From assembly GCA_029968055.1 (NCBI GenBank), contig JASCNX010000004.1, forward strand, positions 62,001-126,000: a DNA stretch of 64,000 bases, in the 5' to 3' direction. Positions within the stretch are counted from its first letter, which is position 1, and each line of letters begins with the position of its first letter. Under the pieces are notes generated by a model. That model was not told where the DNA came from. It did no database searches and worked only from the letters and a program-made list of their open reading frames with translations. This document shows positions 24,836 to 35,501 of the stretch, piece by piece. Position numbers and translations under genes: made by a program. Source of the stretch: Xenophilus aerolatus. Its GTDB lineage: Bacteria; Pseudomonadota; Gammaproteobacteria; Burkholderiales; Burkholderiaceae_C.

Positions 24836-25953
24836 CCACGCCCTTGCCCCGCCGCCCCTACAACTTCTCCGCTGGCCCGGCCACGATGCCGGAGGCGGTG
24901 CTCCAGCAGGCTGCCGCCGAGATGCTCGACTGGCACGGCAGCGGCATGGGCGTGATGGAGATGAGCCACCGGGGCAAGGAATTCGGCGAGATCCTCGCGC
25001 AGGCCGAGGCCGACCTGCGCCGCCTGCTGCATGTGCCCGAGCAGTTCCACATCCTGTTCATGCAGGGCGGCGGCCTGGGCGAGAACGCCATCGTGCCCCT
25101 GAACCTGTCGCGGGGCGGCATCGTCGATTTCGTCGTCACCGGCAGCTGGAGCATCAAGTCGCACAAGGAAGCCCGGCGCTATTGCGACGCGCGCATCGCT
25201 GCCAGCAATGCCGAAGGCGGCCACCTGGACCTGCCCGAGCCAGCCGGCTGGCAGCTCAGCGACGGCGCCTCGTACGTGCACCTGTGCTCCAACGAGACGA
25301 TCAACGGCATCGAGTTCCAGGAACTGCCCGACCTGAAGGCCCTGGGCAGTTCGGCGCCACTGGTCATCGATTTTTCTTCGCACGTCGCCTCGCGACCCGT
25401 CGACTGGTCGCGCGTCGGGCTGGCCTTCGGTGGCGCGCAGAAGAACCTCGGCCCGGCCGGCCTCACGCTGGTCGTGGTGCGCGACGACCTCCTGGGCCAC
25501 GCGCTGGAGATCTGCCCGAGTGCCTTCAACTACCGCACGGTCGCAGACAACCAGTCGATGTACAACACGCCGCCGACCTGGGGCATCTACGTCGCTGGCC
25601 TCACCTTCCAGTGGTTGCTGGCGCAAAAGGAAGGCGAGCTGACCGGCGCGGAGGCGATGGCCCGGCGCAATGCCGCGAAGGCGAAGTTGCTCTACGACGC
25701 CATCGACGGTTCGTCCTTCTACAGCAACCGGGTTGCCGTCGCCTGCCGGTCGCGCATGAACGTGCCCTTCTTCCTTGCCGACGAAGGCCGCAACGCCGCC
25801 TTCCTGGAAGGCGCTCGCGCTGCCGGCCTGCTGCAGCTCAAGGGCCACAAGTCGGTGGGCGGCATGCGCGCCAGCATCTACAACGCGATGCCGGTTGAAG
25901 GCGTCCAGGCGCTGGTGGCCTACATGCGAGAATTCGAGCGACTGCATGCCTGA
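24832..25953 (+). CDS. serC: Phosphoserine aminotransferase
   Basis: 373 residues from a GTG start that overlaps the previous stop (GTGA). Conserved parts are [15 protein letters not shown], the phosphate loop [10 protein letters not shown] and the PLP lysine in [12 protein letters not shown]. It makes phosphoserine from 3-phosphohydroxypyruvate and glutamate, and in the same way serves pyridoxal phosphate synthesis. It opens the aromatic/serine block serC-pheA-tyrA-aroA. Confidence 0.97.
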   Translation: MTTPLPRRPYNFSAGPATMPEAVLQQAAAEMLDWHGSGMGVMEMSHRGKEFGEILAQAEADLRRLLHVPEQFHILFMQGGGLGENAIVPLNLSRGGIVDFVVTGSWSIKSHKEARRYCDARIAASNAEGGHLDLPEPAGWQLSDGASYVHLCSNETINGIEFQELPDLKALGSSAPLVIDFSSHVASRPVDWSRVGLAFGGAQKNLGPAGLTLVVVRDDLLGHALEICPSAFNYRTVADNQSMYNTPPTWGIYVAGLTFQWLLAQKEGELTGAEAMARRNAAKAKLLYDAIDGSSFYSNRVAVACRSRMNVPFFLADEGRNAAFLEGARAAGLLQLKGHKSVGGMRASIYNAMPVEGVQALVAYMREFERLHA

Positions 25954-25968
25954 GTGCACGTGCGCCCG

Positions 25969-27090
25969 ATGACTCCTCCCGCCGCCTCGCCCCCCTCCAT
26001 CGATCCCTCGTCCGTCAGCCTCGCCGATCTGCGTGTGCAGATCGACGCGCTCGACGACCAGCTGCTGCAACTGCTCAACGAGCGCGCCCGCGTGGCGGAG
26101 CGGGTCGGCGAGGTCAAGAAGCGGGAGGGCACGCCCTTCTTCCGGCCCGACCGCGTGGCGCAGGTGATCGAGAAGGTACGGCGCAACAACGCGGGCCCGC
26201 TCAAGGGTGGACATGTCGCAGCCATCTGGCGCGAAATCATGTCGGCCTGCCTGGCGCTCGAATCCCCGCAGCGCGTGGCGGTGCTGGGGCCCGAGGGCAC
26301 GTTCTGCGAACAGGCGGCCATCGAGTACTTCGGCGGCGCCGCCGACCTGGTCTACTGCGCCAGCTTCGACGAGGTGTTTCACGCCACGGCCAGCGGCAGC
26401 GCGCAGTACGGCGTCGTGGGTGTGGAGAACTCCAACGAGGGCGTCGTCACCCGTTCGCTCGACATGTTCCTGCAGTCGCCCACGCACGTCGTCGGCGAAG
26501 TGAGCCTGCTGGTGCGCCACAACCTGCTGCGCCAGGTCAACTCGCTCGAGGGCATCGAGGCCGTGCTGGCCCATCCGCAGGCCCTGGCGCAATGCCAGGG
26601 CTGGCTCGCCAAGCATCTGCCGAAGGCCGAGCGGCGCGCCGTCTCGAGCAACGCCGAAGGCGCACGCCTCGCGGCCACCCACCCGGCCTGGGCCGGCCTG
26701 GCCAGCGAGCGAGCGGCCACCGAGTACGGCCTGCACATCGTGGCGCATGCGATCCAGGACGATGCCTACAACCGCACGCGCTTCGCCGTCATCACCCTGC
26801 CCGCCACGCTCGCGATGCCACCGGCCTCGGGGCGCGATTGCACGAGCCTCGTGGTCTCGGTACCGAACCGTCCCGGAGCGGTGCACGACCTGCTGGTGCC
26901 GCTGAAGACCCACAACGTGTCGATGACGCGTTTCGAGTCGCGTCCCGCACGCACCGGCCAGTGGGACTACTACTTCTACATCGACCTGGACGGGCATCCG
27001 AGCCAGCCGCACGTCGCGGCCGCGCTCGACGAACTGCGCGCGCTGTGCGCGTTCTACAAGGTCATCGGCGCCTACCCGGTGAAGGCCTGA
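25969..27090 (+). CDS. pheA: Chorismate mutase / prephenate dehydratase
   Basis: 373 residues. The chorismate mutase domain (~15-95) has LRVQIDALDDQLLQLLNERA. The prephenate dehydratase domain (~100-275) has GPEGTFCEQAA and the catalytic NRTRF. The regulatory ACT domain (~285-370) has the Phe-binding MTRFESRPART, so feedback inhibition by phenylalanine is expected. The start is either this ATG or a GTG at 25954; neither has a strong ribosome site. It lies 15 bp after serC. Confidence 0.96.
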   Translation: MTPPAASPPSIDPSSVSLADLRVQIDALDDQLLQLLNERARVAERVGEVKKREGTPFFRPDRVAQVIEKVRRNNAGPLKGGHVAAIWREIMSACLALESPQRVAVLGPEGTFCEQAAIEYFGGAADLVYCASFDEVFHATASGSAQYGVVGVENSNEGVVTRSLDMFLQSPTHVVGEVSLLVRHNLLRQVNSLEGIEAVLAHPQALAQCQGWLAKHLPKAERRAVSSNAEGARLAATHPAWAGLASERAATEYGLHIVAHAIQDDAYNRTRFAVITLPATLAMPPASGRDCTSLVVSVPNRPGAVHDLLVPLKTHNVSMTRFESRPARTGQWDYYFYIDLDGHPSQPHVAAALDELRALCAFYKVIGAYPVKA

Positions 27091-27179
27091 CACATGCCGG
27101 GCCCAGCGCACACCGCTCCGCGTATCGGCGCCCTGCCAATGGGCGCGGCCCCGTCCCGGGCCTGTCCGGCGGAGGTTTG

Positions 27180-28064
27180 ATGTTCGACCAACTCGGCCTG
27201 ATCGGCTGCGGCCTCATCGGCGGTTCGTTCGCGCTGGCGCTCAAGCAGGCGCGCCTGGTCAAGCGGGTGGTGGGCTACAGCAAGTCGCCGTCGACTACGG
27301 AACGCGCGCGCCAGCTCGGCGTGATCGACGTGGCCGCCCCGTCCGCCCTGCTCGCGGTCTCGGGCGCCGACCTGGTGCTCATCGCCGTGCCTGTCGCTGC
27401 ATCGGAAGCGACTTTCAAGGCCATTCGCCACGGCATCGCGGACAACGCGCTGGTGATGGACGTGGGATCGACCAAGCGCGACGTGATCGCCGCCGCCGAA
27501 CGCGGGCTGCAGCAGCAGCTGTCGCATTTCGTTCCCGCACACCCGATCGCAGGCAAGGAACTGTCGGGCGTCGAGCATGCCGAAGCGCGCCTGTTCGTCG
27601 ATCGGCAGGTGGTTCTGACGCCGGTCGAGTCCACGCGGCGCGCCAATCTGCAGCGCGCCGCCCAGGTCTGGACCGACGTCGGCGCCAAGGTCGTCCAGAT
27701 GACGCCCGAAGCCCACGATGCCGCCTTCGCGGCGGTGAGCCACCTGCCGCATCTGCTGGCCTTCGCCTTCACCAACGCCGTGGCCGGGCAGCCCGACGGA
27801 TCCCAGTTCCTGGCCGTGGCCGGCAGCGGCTTTCGCGACTTCTCGCGCATCGCCGCCAGCGACCCGGCCATGTGGCGCGACGTGCTGCTGGCCAACCGTG
27901 AGCAGGTGCTGCTGCAGTCGCAGGCCTTTCGCAAGGCGCTGCTGCAGATGGAAGCACTGATTGCCTCCGGCGACGGGAAGTCGCTGGAGGAGGCGATCGC
28001 CGCAGCCAGCCGGACCCGCGCCCAATGGCAGCTGCCGGCGCCCGACGCGCCGGCGAACGACTGA
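27180..28064 (+). CDS. tyrA: Prephenate dehydrogenase
   Basis: 294 residues. The NAD(P) fold [14 protein letters not shown] at the N-terminus, DVGSTKRDV, and the substrate motif [14 protein letters not shown] define TyrA; the dimerisation domain follows ([19 protein letters not shown]). It oxidises prephenate to 4-hydroxyphenylpyruvate for tyrosine. The strong Shine-Dalgarno GGAGG at 27171 fixes the ATG at 27180. Note that aroA follows after 2 bp, so the two are coupled. Confidence 0.95.
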   Translation: MFDQLGLIGCGLIGGSFALALKQARLVKRVVGYSKSPSTTERARQLGVIDVAAPSALLAVSGADLVLIAVPVAASEATFKAIRHGIADNALVMDVGSTKRDVIAAAERGLQQQLSHFVPAHPIAGKELSGVEHAEARLFVDRQVVLTPVESTRRANLQRAAQVWTDVGAKVVQMTPEAHDAAFAAVSHLPHLLAFAFTNAVAGQPDGSQFLAVAGSGFRDFSRIAASDPAMWRDVLLANREQVLLQSQAFRKALLQMEALIASGDGKSLEEAIAAASRTRAQWQLPAPDAPAND

Positions 28065-28066
28065 CG

Positions 28067-30088
28067 ATGTACGCCACACCTTTTCTCGACGTCCCCCCTC
28101 TCGTGGCGGCCGGCGGCACGGTTCGCCTGCCGGGTTCCAAGAGCATCTCCAACCGCGTGCTGCTGCTGGCCGCCCTGGCGCAGGGCACCACGACCGTCCA
28201 CGACCTGCTCGACTCCGACGACACGCGCGTGATGCTCGATGCGCTGGCGGCGCTCGGCTGCGGCCTGGACCGAAGCGGCGGCACGCTGCGGATCGCCGGG
28301 CTCGGCGGCCGCCTTGGCGACGAAGTCCGCCAGCGCGCGCTCTCGCTCTTCCTGGGCAATGCCGGCACCGCCATGCGGCCACTCACCGCCGCGCTGGCCC
28401 TGCTGGGCGGCGACTTCGAGCTGCGCGGCGTGCCACGCATGCACGAGCGCCCGATCGGCGACCTGGTCGATGCGCTGGTGCAGCTGGGCTGCCAGGTCGA
28501 ATACCTCGGCAACCCCGGCTTCCCGCCGCTGCGCATCCGGCCCGTCGCGGCGTCGGCCCTGCAGCTCGACCAGCCGATCCGCGTGCGCGGCGACGTGTCG
28601 AGCCAGTTCCTCACCGCCCTGCTGCTGGCGCTGCCGCTGGCGGCCGGCACGCGCCCGATCGTGATCGAGGTGATCGGCGAGCTGATCTCCAAGCCCTACA
28701 TCGAGATCACGCTGAACCTGCTCGCGCGCTTCGGCATCGACGTGCAGCGCGACGGCTGGTCGCGCTTCGTCATCCCGGCCGGCGCGCAGTACCGGTCGCC
28801 CGGCGACATCCACGTCGAGGCGGACGCCTCGTCGGCCAGCTATTTCATCGCGCTCGGCGCCATGGCGGCGGGCGCTTCAGGCCAAGCTGCCTTGCGCGTC
28901 GAAGGCGTGGGCGCGGACTCGATCCAGGGGGACATCCGCTTCGTCGAGGCGGCACGGCAGATGGGCGCACAGGTCGCCAGCGGCCCCAACTGGCTGCAGG
29001 TCGAGCGCGGGGCCTGGCCGCTGCGCGCCATCGACATCGACGCCAACCACATCCCCGACGCCGCCATGACGCTGGCCGTCATGGCGCTGTACGCCGACGG
29101 TCCCAGCACGCTGCGCAACATCGCCAGTTGGCGCGTCAAGGAAACCGACCGCATCGACGCCATGGCGGCCGAACTGCGCAAGCTCGGTGCCACCGTCGAG
29201 GCCGGCCCGGACTTCATCCGCATCGAACCGCTGCCGCCCGGCCACTGGCGCCGCGCCAGCATCCACACCTACGACGACCACCGGGTCGCGATGTGCTTCT
29301 CGCTTGCGGCCTTCAATCCCGACCGGCTGCCGGTGCGCATCCTCGACCCGAAGTGCGTCGGCAAGACCTTTCCGGACTACTTCGAGGCCCTGTTCTCCGT
29401 CGTTCAGCCGGCCGAGGTCCCCGTGATCTGCGTGGATGGCCCCACCGCCTCCGGCAAGGGCACACTCGCGGCCGAGATCGCGCGCCGGCTCGGCTACCAC
29501 TACCTCGACTCGGGCGCCCTGTACCGGGTGGCGGGCCTGGTCATGCGGCGCGCCGGCCTGGAAGCCGATGCGGTCCACGAAGCGCAGATCGCCCGCCTGG
29601 CCCGCGGCCTGGCGCTGCGCTTCGACGCCGGCCGCGTGCTGCTGGCCGGCGAGGACATCACCGACGCCATCCGCACCGAGGCGGCGGGCATGGACGCTTC
29701 GCGCGTGTCGGCACTGCCGGCGGTGCGCGAGGCCCTGCGCGACCTGCAGCTGTCCTTCCGGCGCCTGCCGGGCCTGGTGGCCGACGGGCGCGACATGGGC
29801 ACCGTCATCTTCCCCGACGCATCCCTGAAGGTCTACCTCACGGCCAGCGCCGCGCATCGCGCCGAGCGCCGGCATAAGCAGTTGATTTCAAAGGGGATTT
29901 CGGTTACACTCGACAGTCTTCGCGCCGACCTGGAAGCGCGTGATGCGAGGGATTCTTCCCGCAGCGTCGCGCCGCTCAAGCCCGCCGAAGATGCCCGCCT
30001 CCTGGACAACTCCGACCAGACCGCCCTGCAATCGGTGGATCAGGTCCTGGCCTGGTGGCGGCAGGTGCAGCCTTTCGACGCCCGCTGA
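28067..30088 (+). CDS. aroA-cmk: Fused EPSP synthase (AroA) - cytidylate kinase (Cmk)
   Basis: 673 residues. Residues ~1-440 are EPSP synthase: [38 protein letters not shown] and DDHRVAM. Residues ~447-673 are CMP kinase with the P-loop [10 protein letters not shown] and YLDSGALYR, and [17 protein letters not shown]. There is no stop or start between them; the linker is short (about VVQPAEVP). One polypeptide thus serves the shikimate pathway and pyrimidine nucleotide supply. The fusion is known in this bacterial group, so it is a taxonomic marker rather than an error. Confidence 0.96.
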   Translation: MYATPFLDVPPLVAAGGTVRLPGSKSISNRVLLLAALAQGTTTVHDLLDSDDTRVMLDALAALGCGLDRSGGTLRIAGLGGRLGDEVRQRALSLFLGNAGTAMRPLTAALALLGGDFELRGVPRMHERPIGDLVDALVQLGCQVEYLGNPGFPPLRIRPVAASALQLDQPIRVRGDVSSQFLTALLLALPLAAGTRPIVIEVIGELISKPYIEITLNLLARFGIDVQRDGWSRFVIPAGAQYRSPGDIHVEADASSASYFIALGAMAAGASGQAALRVEGVGADSIQGDIRFVEAARQMGAQVASGPNWLQVERGAWPLRAIDIDANHIPDAAMTLAVMALYADGPSTLRNIASWRVKETDRIDAMAAELRKLGATVEAGPDFIRIEPLPPGHWRRASIHTYDDHRVAMCFSLAAFNPDRLPVRILDPKCVGKTFPDYFEALFSVVQPAEVPVICVDGPTASGKGTLAAEIARRLGYHYLDSGALYRVAGLVMRRAGLEADAVHEAQIARLARGLALRFDAGRVLLAGEDITDAIRTEAAGMDASRVSALPAVREALRDLQLSFRRLPGLVADGRDMGTVIFPDASLKVYLTASAAHRAERRHKQLISKGISVTLDSLRADLEARDARDSSRSVAPLKPAEDARLLDNSDQTALQSVDQVLAWWRQVQPFDAR

Positions 30089-30306
30089 GGCAGGTATTGA
30101 AGGCTCGGGCCTCCGGCACAACCTCTGTCGGGCGGTCCTTGGTCCAGCAGGTCCTCCTCGCGCGTCAGCGCACCGGCCTGCTGGTTGTTCAACCCCAACC
30201 GGGGTCACTGCCAAGTGGCCCAAACCGCCGTCTCCAGTCTTAGAAACAGCCGCAAGCGATATTGCATGGGCGGCTGGAAACCTGGGTGGACGGAACAGGA
30301 AACTTA
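30089..30306 (+). promoter_or_regulatory. rpsA 5' leader with three hairpins
   Basis: 218 bp. Predicted stems: CCAGCAGG/CCTGCTGG at 30144-30151 and 30177-30184; ACCCC-AACC-GGGGT at 30192-30205; CAGCCGC/GCGGCTG at 30247-30253 and 30270-30276. The start codon at 30307 follows 30 nt later with only a weak AGGA. A multi-hairpin leader with a poor Shine-Dalgarno recalls the E. coli rpsA leader, where S1 represses its own translation. Whether this leader does so is inference. Confidence 0.5.
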
Positions 30307-31992
30307 ATGTCTGAATCTTTTGCCGCTCTCTTCGAAGAGTCCCTCCAGCGTTCCGAAATGCGCGCAGGCGAGGTCATCACCGCCGAGGTGGTGCGTGTCG
30401 AGCACAACCACGTGGTGGTCAATGCCGGCCTGAAGTCCGAAGCCTACGTGCCGATCGAAGAGTTCAAGAACGACAAGGGCGAACTCGAAGTGCAAGCCGG
30501 CGATTTCGTGTCGGTGGCCATCGGCTCTGTCGAGAACGGCTACGGCGACACGATCCTCTCGCGTGACACCGCCAAGCGCCTCGCTTCGTGGCTCGCGCTC
30601 GAGAAGGCCCTGGAATCCGGCGAATTCGTCACCGGCACCACCAGCGGCAAGGTCAAGGGTGGCCTCACGGTGCTGGTCAACGGCATCCGCGCCTTCCTGC
30701 CCGGTTCGCTGATCGACACCCGTCCGATCAAGGACCTGACCCCCTTCGAGAACAAGACCCTCGAATTCAAGGTCATCAAGCTCGACCGCAAGCGCAACAA
30801 CGTCGTGCTGTCGCGCCGTGCCGTGGTCGAAGCCAGCATGGGCGAAGAACGCGCCAAGCTGATGGAGACCCTGAAGGAAGGCGCCGTGGTCCGTGGCGTG
30901 GTCAAGAACATCACCGAATACGGTGCCTTCGTCGACCTCGGCGGCATCGACGGCCTGCTGCACATCACCGACATGGCCTGGCGCCGTGTCCGCCACCCGA
31001 GCGAAGTCGTTCAGGCCGGCCAGGAAATCACCGCCAAGATCCTCAAGTTCGACACCGAGAAGAACCGTGTGTCGCTGGGTCTCAAGCAGATGGGCGACGA
31101 CCCGTGGATGGGCGTCTCGCGCCGCTACCCGCAGGGCACGCGCCTGTTCGGCAAGGTCACGAACATCGCCGACTACGGCGCGTTCGTCGAGCTCGAGCCG
31201 GGCATCGAAGGCCTGGTCCACGTCTCCGAAATGGACTGGACCAACAAGAACATCGCGCCGAACAAGATCGTGTCGCTGGGTGACGAAGTCGAAGTCATGG
31301 TCCTCGAGATCGACGAAGACAAGCGCCGCATCAGCCTGGGCATGAAGCAGTGCAAGGCCAACCCCTGGCAGGAATTCGCGCAGAACACCAAGCGCGGCGA
31401 CCGCGTCAAGGGCCCGATCAAGTCGATCACCGACTTCGGCGTGTTCGTGGGCCTGGCTGCCGGCATCGACGGCCTGGTGCACCTGTCCGACCTCTCGTGG
31501 AACGAAGCCGGCGAAACCGCCGTTCGCAACTACAAGAAGGGCCAGGAAGTCGAAGCGATCGTGCTGGCCGTCGATGTCGACCGCGAGCGCATCAGCCTGG
31601 GCATCAAGCAACTCGACGGCGACCCGTTCACCACCTTCACGACGGTGAACGACAAGGGCCAGATCGTGACCGGCAAGGTCAAGACCGTGGACCCGCGCGG
31701 TGCCGAGATCGACCTGGGCAACGACGTGATCGGCTACCTGCGTGCATCGGAAATCTCCCGTGACCGCGTGGAAGACGCCCGCAACGTGCTCAAGGAAGGC
31801 GACGAAGTCACGGCCGTGGTGGTCAATGTGGATCGCAAGACCCGCAACATCCAGCTGTCGATCAAGCAGAAGGACATGGTCGACCAGCAGGAAGCCATGG
31901 CCAGCCTGAGCCAGCAGTCGGCCCGCGAGAACGCCGGCACGACGAGCCTGGGCGCCCTGCTGCGCGCCAAGCTGGACAACAGCGACAAGTAA
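30307..31992 (+). CDS. rpsA: 30S ribosomal protein S1
   Basis: 561 residues with six S1 (OB-fold) repeats, at about residues 20-90, 105-170, 190-260, 275-350, 360-435 and 450-520. The repeats 3-5 are the most alike ([56 protein letters not shown]). The first two bind the ribosome and the others bind mRNA during initiation. ATG at 30307 is used rather than an upstream in-frame ATG because MSESF starts the conserved sequence. It lies between cmk and ihfB, a conserved order. Confidence 0.98.
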   Translation: MSESFAALFEESLQRSEMRAGEVITAEVVRVEHNHVVVNAGLKSEAYVPIEEFKNDKGELEVQAGDFVSVAIGSVENGYGDTILSRDTAKRLASWLALEKALESGEFVTGTTSGKVKGGLTVLVNGIRAFLPGSLIDTRPIKDLTPFENKTLEFKVIKLDRKRNNVVLSRRAVVEASMGEERAKLMETLKEGAVVRGVVKNITEYGAFVDLGGIDGLLHITDMAWRRVRHPSEVVQAGQEITAKILKFDTEKNRVSLGLKQMGDDPWMGVSRRYPQGTRLFGKVTNIADYGAFVELEPGIEGLVHVSEMDWTNKNIAPNKIVSLGDEVEVMVLEIDEDKRRISLGMKQCKANPWQEFAQNTKRGDRVKGPIKSITDFGVFVGLAAGIDGLVHLSDLSWNEAGETAVRNYKKGQEVEAIVLAVDVDRERISLGIKQLDGDPFTTFTTVNDKGQIVTGKVKTVDPRGAEIDLGNDVIGYLRASEISRDRVEDARNVLKEGDEVTAVVVNVDRKTRNIQLSIKQKDMVDQQEAMASLSQQSARENAGTTSLGALLRAKLDNSDK

Positions 31993-32013
31993 GCCGCCAC
32001 TCGCGGTACCCGG

Positions 32014-32042
32014 ACACGGCGAGGCTTGCCTCGCCGTGTTTC
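32014..32042 (+). terminator. Hairpin terminator between rpsA and ihfB
   Basis: ACACGGCGAGGC-TT-GCCTCGCCGTGT, a perfect 12-bp stem, then TTCC. The T-run is poor, so it may act as an attenuator that lets some transcription into ihfB. Confidence 0.65.
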
Positions 32043-32055
32043 CATCTGCCGACCC

Positions 32056-32382
32056 ATGACACGTTCCGACCTGGTTGAAGAACTCGCCGCCCGCTTCGCG
32101 CAACTGACGCATCGCGACGCCGAGTACGCCGTCAAGACCATCCTCGACGCCATGAGCGACGCGCTGGTGCGCGGCCATCGCATCGAGATCCGTGGTTTCG
32201 GCAGCTTCTCGGTCAGCCGCCGTCCGCCGCGCGTCGGACGCAACCCGCGCTCGGGCGAGAGCGTGCAGATTCCCGAAAAGCGGGTGCCGCACTTCAAGCC
32301 GGGCAAGGCCCTGCGCGAAGCCGTGGATGTGCGCAGCGCCGAACTCGAAGCCGAGGAACAGCGCCAGCGCGAGAGGGCCTGA
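32056..32382 (+). CDS. ihfB: Integration host factor subunit beta
   Basis: 108 residues of the HU/IHF fold: [14 protein letters not shown], the helix [14 protein letters not shown], and the DNA-binding arm [21 protein letters not shown], cited here as GFGSFSV and RVGRNPR, with the intercalating Pro. The tail beyond ~95 is slightly longer and acidic. With IHF alpha it bends DNA at specific sites, for example at sigma-54 promoters. The order rpsA-ihfB-lapA-lapB is conserved. Confidence 0.96.
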   Translation: MTRSDLVEELAARFAQLTHRDAEYAVKTILDAMSDALVRGHRIEIRGFGSFSVSRRPPRVGRNPRSGESVQIPEKRVPHFKPGKALREAVDVRSAELEAEEQRQRERA

Positions 32383-32424
32383 CACCCGGCTCCGTAGAAT
32401 CGGTCCCGGCCTGACGGGACACCC

Positions 32425-32745
32425 ATGAAATACTTCCTATGGCTGCTCAAGGCAGCCATTTTTTTTACCCTGTTCGCCTTCGCGCTGAACAACCAGCACG
32501 ACGCGACCGTCTACTTCTTCTTCGGCACCTACTGGCGCGCACCGCTGGTGCTGGTGGTGCTGGCGGCCTTCGCCGGCGGCATGGTCGTCGGTGCGCTCGG
32601 CATGCTGCCCGGGTGGTGGAAGCATCGGCGCGCCGCGACTCAGGTGCCTCAGCCGGCAGCCGCCTCTGCCGCGAATCCCGCGGCCGAAGACACGTCAGCC
32701 GGCACCGTCCAGCAACCCCAGATCGCCCGCCAGCATGGACTTTGA
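32425..32745 (+). CDS. lapA: LapA-domain inner-membrane protein
   Basis: 106 residues with two membrane helices (about 5-22 and 38-60) around the family stretch NNQHDATVYFFFG, and a Pro/Ala-rich cytoplasmic tail. In E. coli LapA works with LapB and FtsH in controlling LpxC and lipopolysaccharide assembly. The coding end overlaps the lapB start by 11 bp, which supports a shared function. Confidence 0.88.
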   Translation: MKYFLWLLKAAIFFTLFAFALNNQHDATVYFFFGTYWRAPLVLVVLAAFAGGMVVGALGMLPGWWKHRRAATQVPQPAAASAANPAAEDTSAGTVQQPQIARQHGL

Positions 32746-33919
32746 TTTCAGCTGGCTCCTGCTCGGCCTGCCCATCGCGTTCGTGCTGGGCTGGCTCGCC
32801 TCGCGCCTGGACCTGCGCCAGCTGAGGCTGGAGAACCGGCAGGCACCCAAGGCCTACTTCCGCGGCCTCAACTTCCTGCTCAACGAGCAGCAGGACCAGG
32901 CCATCGACGCGTTCATCGAGGCGGTGCAGAACGACCCCGACACGCAGGAACTGCACTTCGCGCTCGGCAACCTGTTTCGCCGGCGCGGCGAGTACCAGCG
33001 CGCCGTGCGCGTGCACGAGCACCTGCTCGGGCGAGGCGACCTGAGCCGGGCCGACCGGGACCGTGCGCAGCATGCGCTGGCGCAGGACTTCCTGAGCGCC
33101 GGGCTGCTCGACCGCGCCGAAACGGCGCTGCAGAAGCTCGAGGGCACACGCTACGAGAACGAATCGCGCCTGGCGCTGCTGGCCATCTATGAACGCTCGC
33201 GCGAGTGGGCGCAGGCCGAGATCGTGGCCAGCAAGCTCGATGCGTCGGAGCAGGCCAGCTACGGCACGCGCCGTGCCCACCACCTGTGCGAGCAGGCATC
33301 CGAACAGGCCTCCAGGGGCGCACTGGACGAAGCCATGCGCCTGCTGCGCCAGGCGGCTGCACTCGCGCCTGGCGCGCCTCGCCCGCCCATCGACATCGCC
33401 GCGCTCCAGTTGCGCAGCGGACAGGCAACCGAAGCCTTCGACACGTTGATGACGCTGGCCGACACGGCGCCGATCGCCCTGCCGCTTTACGCCGCACAAC
33501 TGCAGCAGACGGCCGTCGCCGCCCATCGCAGCGGCGAGGCGCTGGCCTTGCTGCAACGGCGCTACGCCGAGGCACCGTCGATCGACGTGGTCGAAGCCAT
33601 CGTCGCCTTGGGCGGGCAGTTGCAACCTGCCGGCGAGGGCCAGGAAGCCGCCACCTCGGCGCCGCGCGACGGCTACCTCGCCCACCTGGCGCGGCAGCCC
33701 GGCTCGCTGGTCGCCGCCTCGCGGTGGCTGGCCGGCGAGCGCTTTTCCGACGATGCACACACGCATCCGCCGCTGCAGCGAGCACTCGACCAGGCCGCAC
33801 GGCCGCTGATGCGCTACCGCTGCGCCGCCTGCGGTTTCGAGGCGCACCAGTACTTCTGGCACTGCCCGGGCTGCCAAGCCTGGGACAGCTACCCACCACG
33901 TCGGGTGGAGGAATTATGA
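32735..33919 (+). CDS. lapB: Lipopolysaccharide assembly protein LapB
   Basis: 394 residues. An N-terminal membrane anchor (DFSWLLLGLPIAFVLGWLAS) is followed by TPR-like helices through about residue 340 (YFRGLNFLLNEQQDQAIDAF) and a C-terminal rubredoxin-type metal site, CAAC ... CPGC. LapB recruits the LpxC deacetylase to FtsH for degradation. ATG at 32735 lies within the lapA end. Length agrees with E. coli LapB (389). Confidence 0.93.
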   Translation: MDFDFSWLLLGLPIAFVLGWLASRLDLRQLRLENRQAPKAYFRGLNFLLNEQQDQAIDAFIEAVQNDPDTQELHFALGNLFRRRGEYQRAVRVHEHLLGRGDLSRADRDRAQHALAQDFLSAGLLDRAETALQKLEGTRYENESRLALLAIYERSREWAQAEIVASKLDASEQASYGTRRAHHLCEQASEQASRGALDEAMRLLRQAAALAPGAPRPPIDIAALQLRSGQATEAFDTLMTLADTAPIALPLYAAQLQQTAVAAHRSGEALALLQRRYAEAPSIDVVEAIVALGGQLQPAGEGQEAATSAPRDGYLAHLARQPGSLVAASRWLAGERFSDDAHTHPPLQRALDQAARPLMRYRCAACGFEAHQYFWHCPGCQAWDSYPPRRVEEL

Positions 33920-34006
33920 CCACCTCGATGGCCTAGCCCATCGGGCGCCTGCATGATGGCCCGGCGCATCCACGCGCATGAGTCACACATTTTTCAGGGA
34001 GTCATC

Positions 34007-34333
34007 ATGTTCAAGAAAGTACTGGCCTCGCTGGCCTTCGCCGCCATCTCCGTGGCCTCATCGGCCGCGGTCGAAATCAACAAGGGCTCGGTGGCCGACT
34101 TCGACGGGCTGCCAGGCGTCGGCCCGGCCTTGTCCAAACGCATCGTCGATGCGCGGCAGCAGGCGGAATTCAAGGATTGGTCGGACGTCATGGCGCGCGT
34201 CAAGGGCGTCAAGCAGAAGTCGGCCGCCAAGCTCTCGGCAGCAGGGCTCACCGTCAACGGCAAGCCCTTCGATGGATCGGCCAAGGCCCAGGAGACCAAG
34301 AAGGCTCGCGCCGCCGACAAACCGGCACGCTGA
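34007..34333 (+). CDS. ComEA-like helix-hairpin-helix protein, exported
   Basis: 108 residues: a signal peptide (MFKKVLASLAFAAISVASSA), then VEINKGSVADFDGLPGVGP and a second hairpin VKGVKQKSAAKL, the two HhH motifs of ComEA-type DNA-binding proteins. The C-terminus is rich in Lys/Ala. Such periplasmic proteins bind incoming DNA during transformation. No other competence genes are nearby, so this is only family-level. ATG at 34007 is chosen for the signal peptide. Confidence 0.8.
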   Translation: MFKKVLASLAFAAISVASSAAVEINKGSVADFDGLPGVGPALSKRIVDARQQAEFKDWSDVMARVKGVKQKSAAKLSAAGLTVNGKPFDGSAKAQETKKARAADKPAR

Positions 34334-34353
34334 CACCACGCCAAACTGCATGG

Positions 34354-34382
34354 AAGCCGCCCTCGGGCGGCTTTCCTTTTTC
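34354..34382 (+). terminator. Rho-independent terminator after the ComEA-like gene
   Basis: AAGCCGCCC-TC-GGGCGGCTT then TCCTTTTTC. The 9-bp stem starts 20 bp past the stop. Confidence 0.85.
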
Positions 34383-34486
34383 CCGCGCCGCGGCACGCGG
34401 CGCGTGCGGGAAATGCCCCAGCCGTGGCCCGATATTTGCACGTATCCTGCTCTCGCTTTTCACTTCCCCCGTACAGGAGAGAGTCG

Positions 34487-35455
34487 ATGATTCACAAGTT
34501 CGGTTTCGCGCTGGCCGCGTTGACGGTCGGCGCCACCGCCCTCGCCCAGACCAAGTGGGACCTCCCCACCGCTTACCCTCCCACCAATTTCCACACCGAG
34601 AACATCAGCCAGTTCGCCTCGGACGTGGACAAGGCCACGGGCGGCAAGCTGAAGATCACCGTGCACTCCAACGCCTCGCTGTTCAAGGCGCCCGAGATCA
34701 AGCGCGCGGTGCAGGGCGGGCAGGCGCAGATGGGCGAGATCCTGCTGGTGAACTTCCAGAACGAATGGCAGGTCTTCGGCACCGACGGCATCCCGTTCCT
34801 GGCCGACAGCTACGACGCCGCCTGGAAGCTCTACCAGGCGCAGAAGCCGGTGCTCTCCAGGAAGCTGGCCGAGCAGGGCATCATGCTGCTCTACACCGTG
34901 GCCTGGCCGCCGCAGGGCATCTTCGTCAACAAGACCATCAGCTCGGCCGCCGACCTCAAGGGCATCAAGTGGCGCGCCTACAGCCCGGCCACCGCCCGCA
35001 TCGGCGAACTGGTGGGTGCGCAGCCCGTCACCGTGCAACAGGCCGAGCTCTCGCAGGCCATGGCCACGGGCGTCATCGAGTCGTACATGTCCTCGGGCTC
35101 GACGGGCTACGACACCAAGACCTACGAGTACATCAAGAACTTCTACGACACGCAGGCCTGGCTGCCCAAGAACGCCGTGCTGGTCAACAAGAAGGCCTTC
35201 GATGCGCTCGACAAGCCCACCCAGGACGCCCTGGTCAAGGCCGGCGACGAGGCCGAGAAGCGCGGCTGGGAGCTGTCGAAGAAGAAGAACCTCGAGTACC
35301 TCGAGCTGCTCAAGAAGAACGGCATGACCATCCACGTGCCGTCGGCCCAGCTCAAGGCCGACATGAAGAAGGTCGGCGACACCATGATCAAGGAGTGGAC
35401 AGAGAAGGCCGGCCCGGACGGGCAGGCCGTGCTGGACGCCTACAAGAAGATGTGA
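34487..35455 (+). CDS. TRAP transporter solute-binding protein (DctP family)
   Basis: 322 residues. A signal peptide (residues 1-~20, ending ALA) is followed by the DctP fold: FHTENISQFASDVDKATGG, the ligand-binding region around IKWRAYSPATARI (with the Arg that usually holds a carboxylate), and MATGVIESYMSS. The likely substrate is an organic acid; which one cannot be told. The AGGAGA site 8 bp before the ATG fixes the start. It is the first gene of a P-Q-M operon. Confidence 0.92.
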   Translation: MIHKFGFALAALTVGATALAQTKWDLPTAYPPTNFHTENISQFASDVDKATGGKLKITVHSNASLFKAPEIKRAVQGGQAQMGEILLVNFQNEWQVFGTDGIPFLADSYDAAWKLYQAQKPVLSRKLAEQGIMLLYTVAWPPQGIFVNKTISSAADLKGIKWRAYSPATARIGELVGAQPVTVQQAELSQAMATGVIESYMSSGSTGYDTKTYEYIKNFYDTQAWLPKNAVLVNKKAFDALDKPTQDALVKAGDEAEKRGWELSKKKNLEYLELLKKNGMTIHVPSAQLKADMKKVGDTMIKEWTEKAGPDGQAVLDAYKKM

Positions 35456-35501
35456 GCCCCCGGTCCGGGCATGGCCCGGGCCCTTGCCACGCGACCTGCC
35501 C

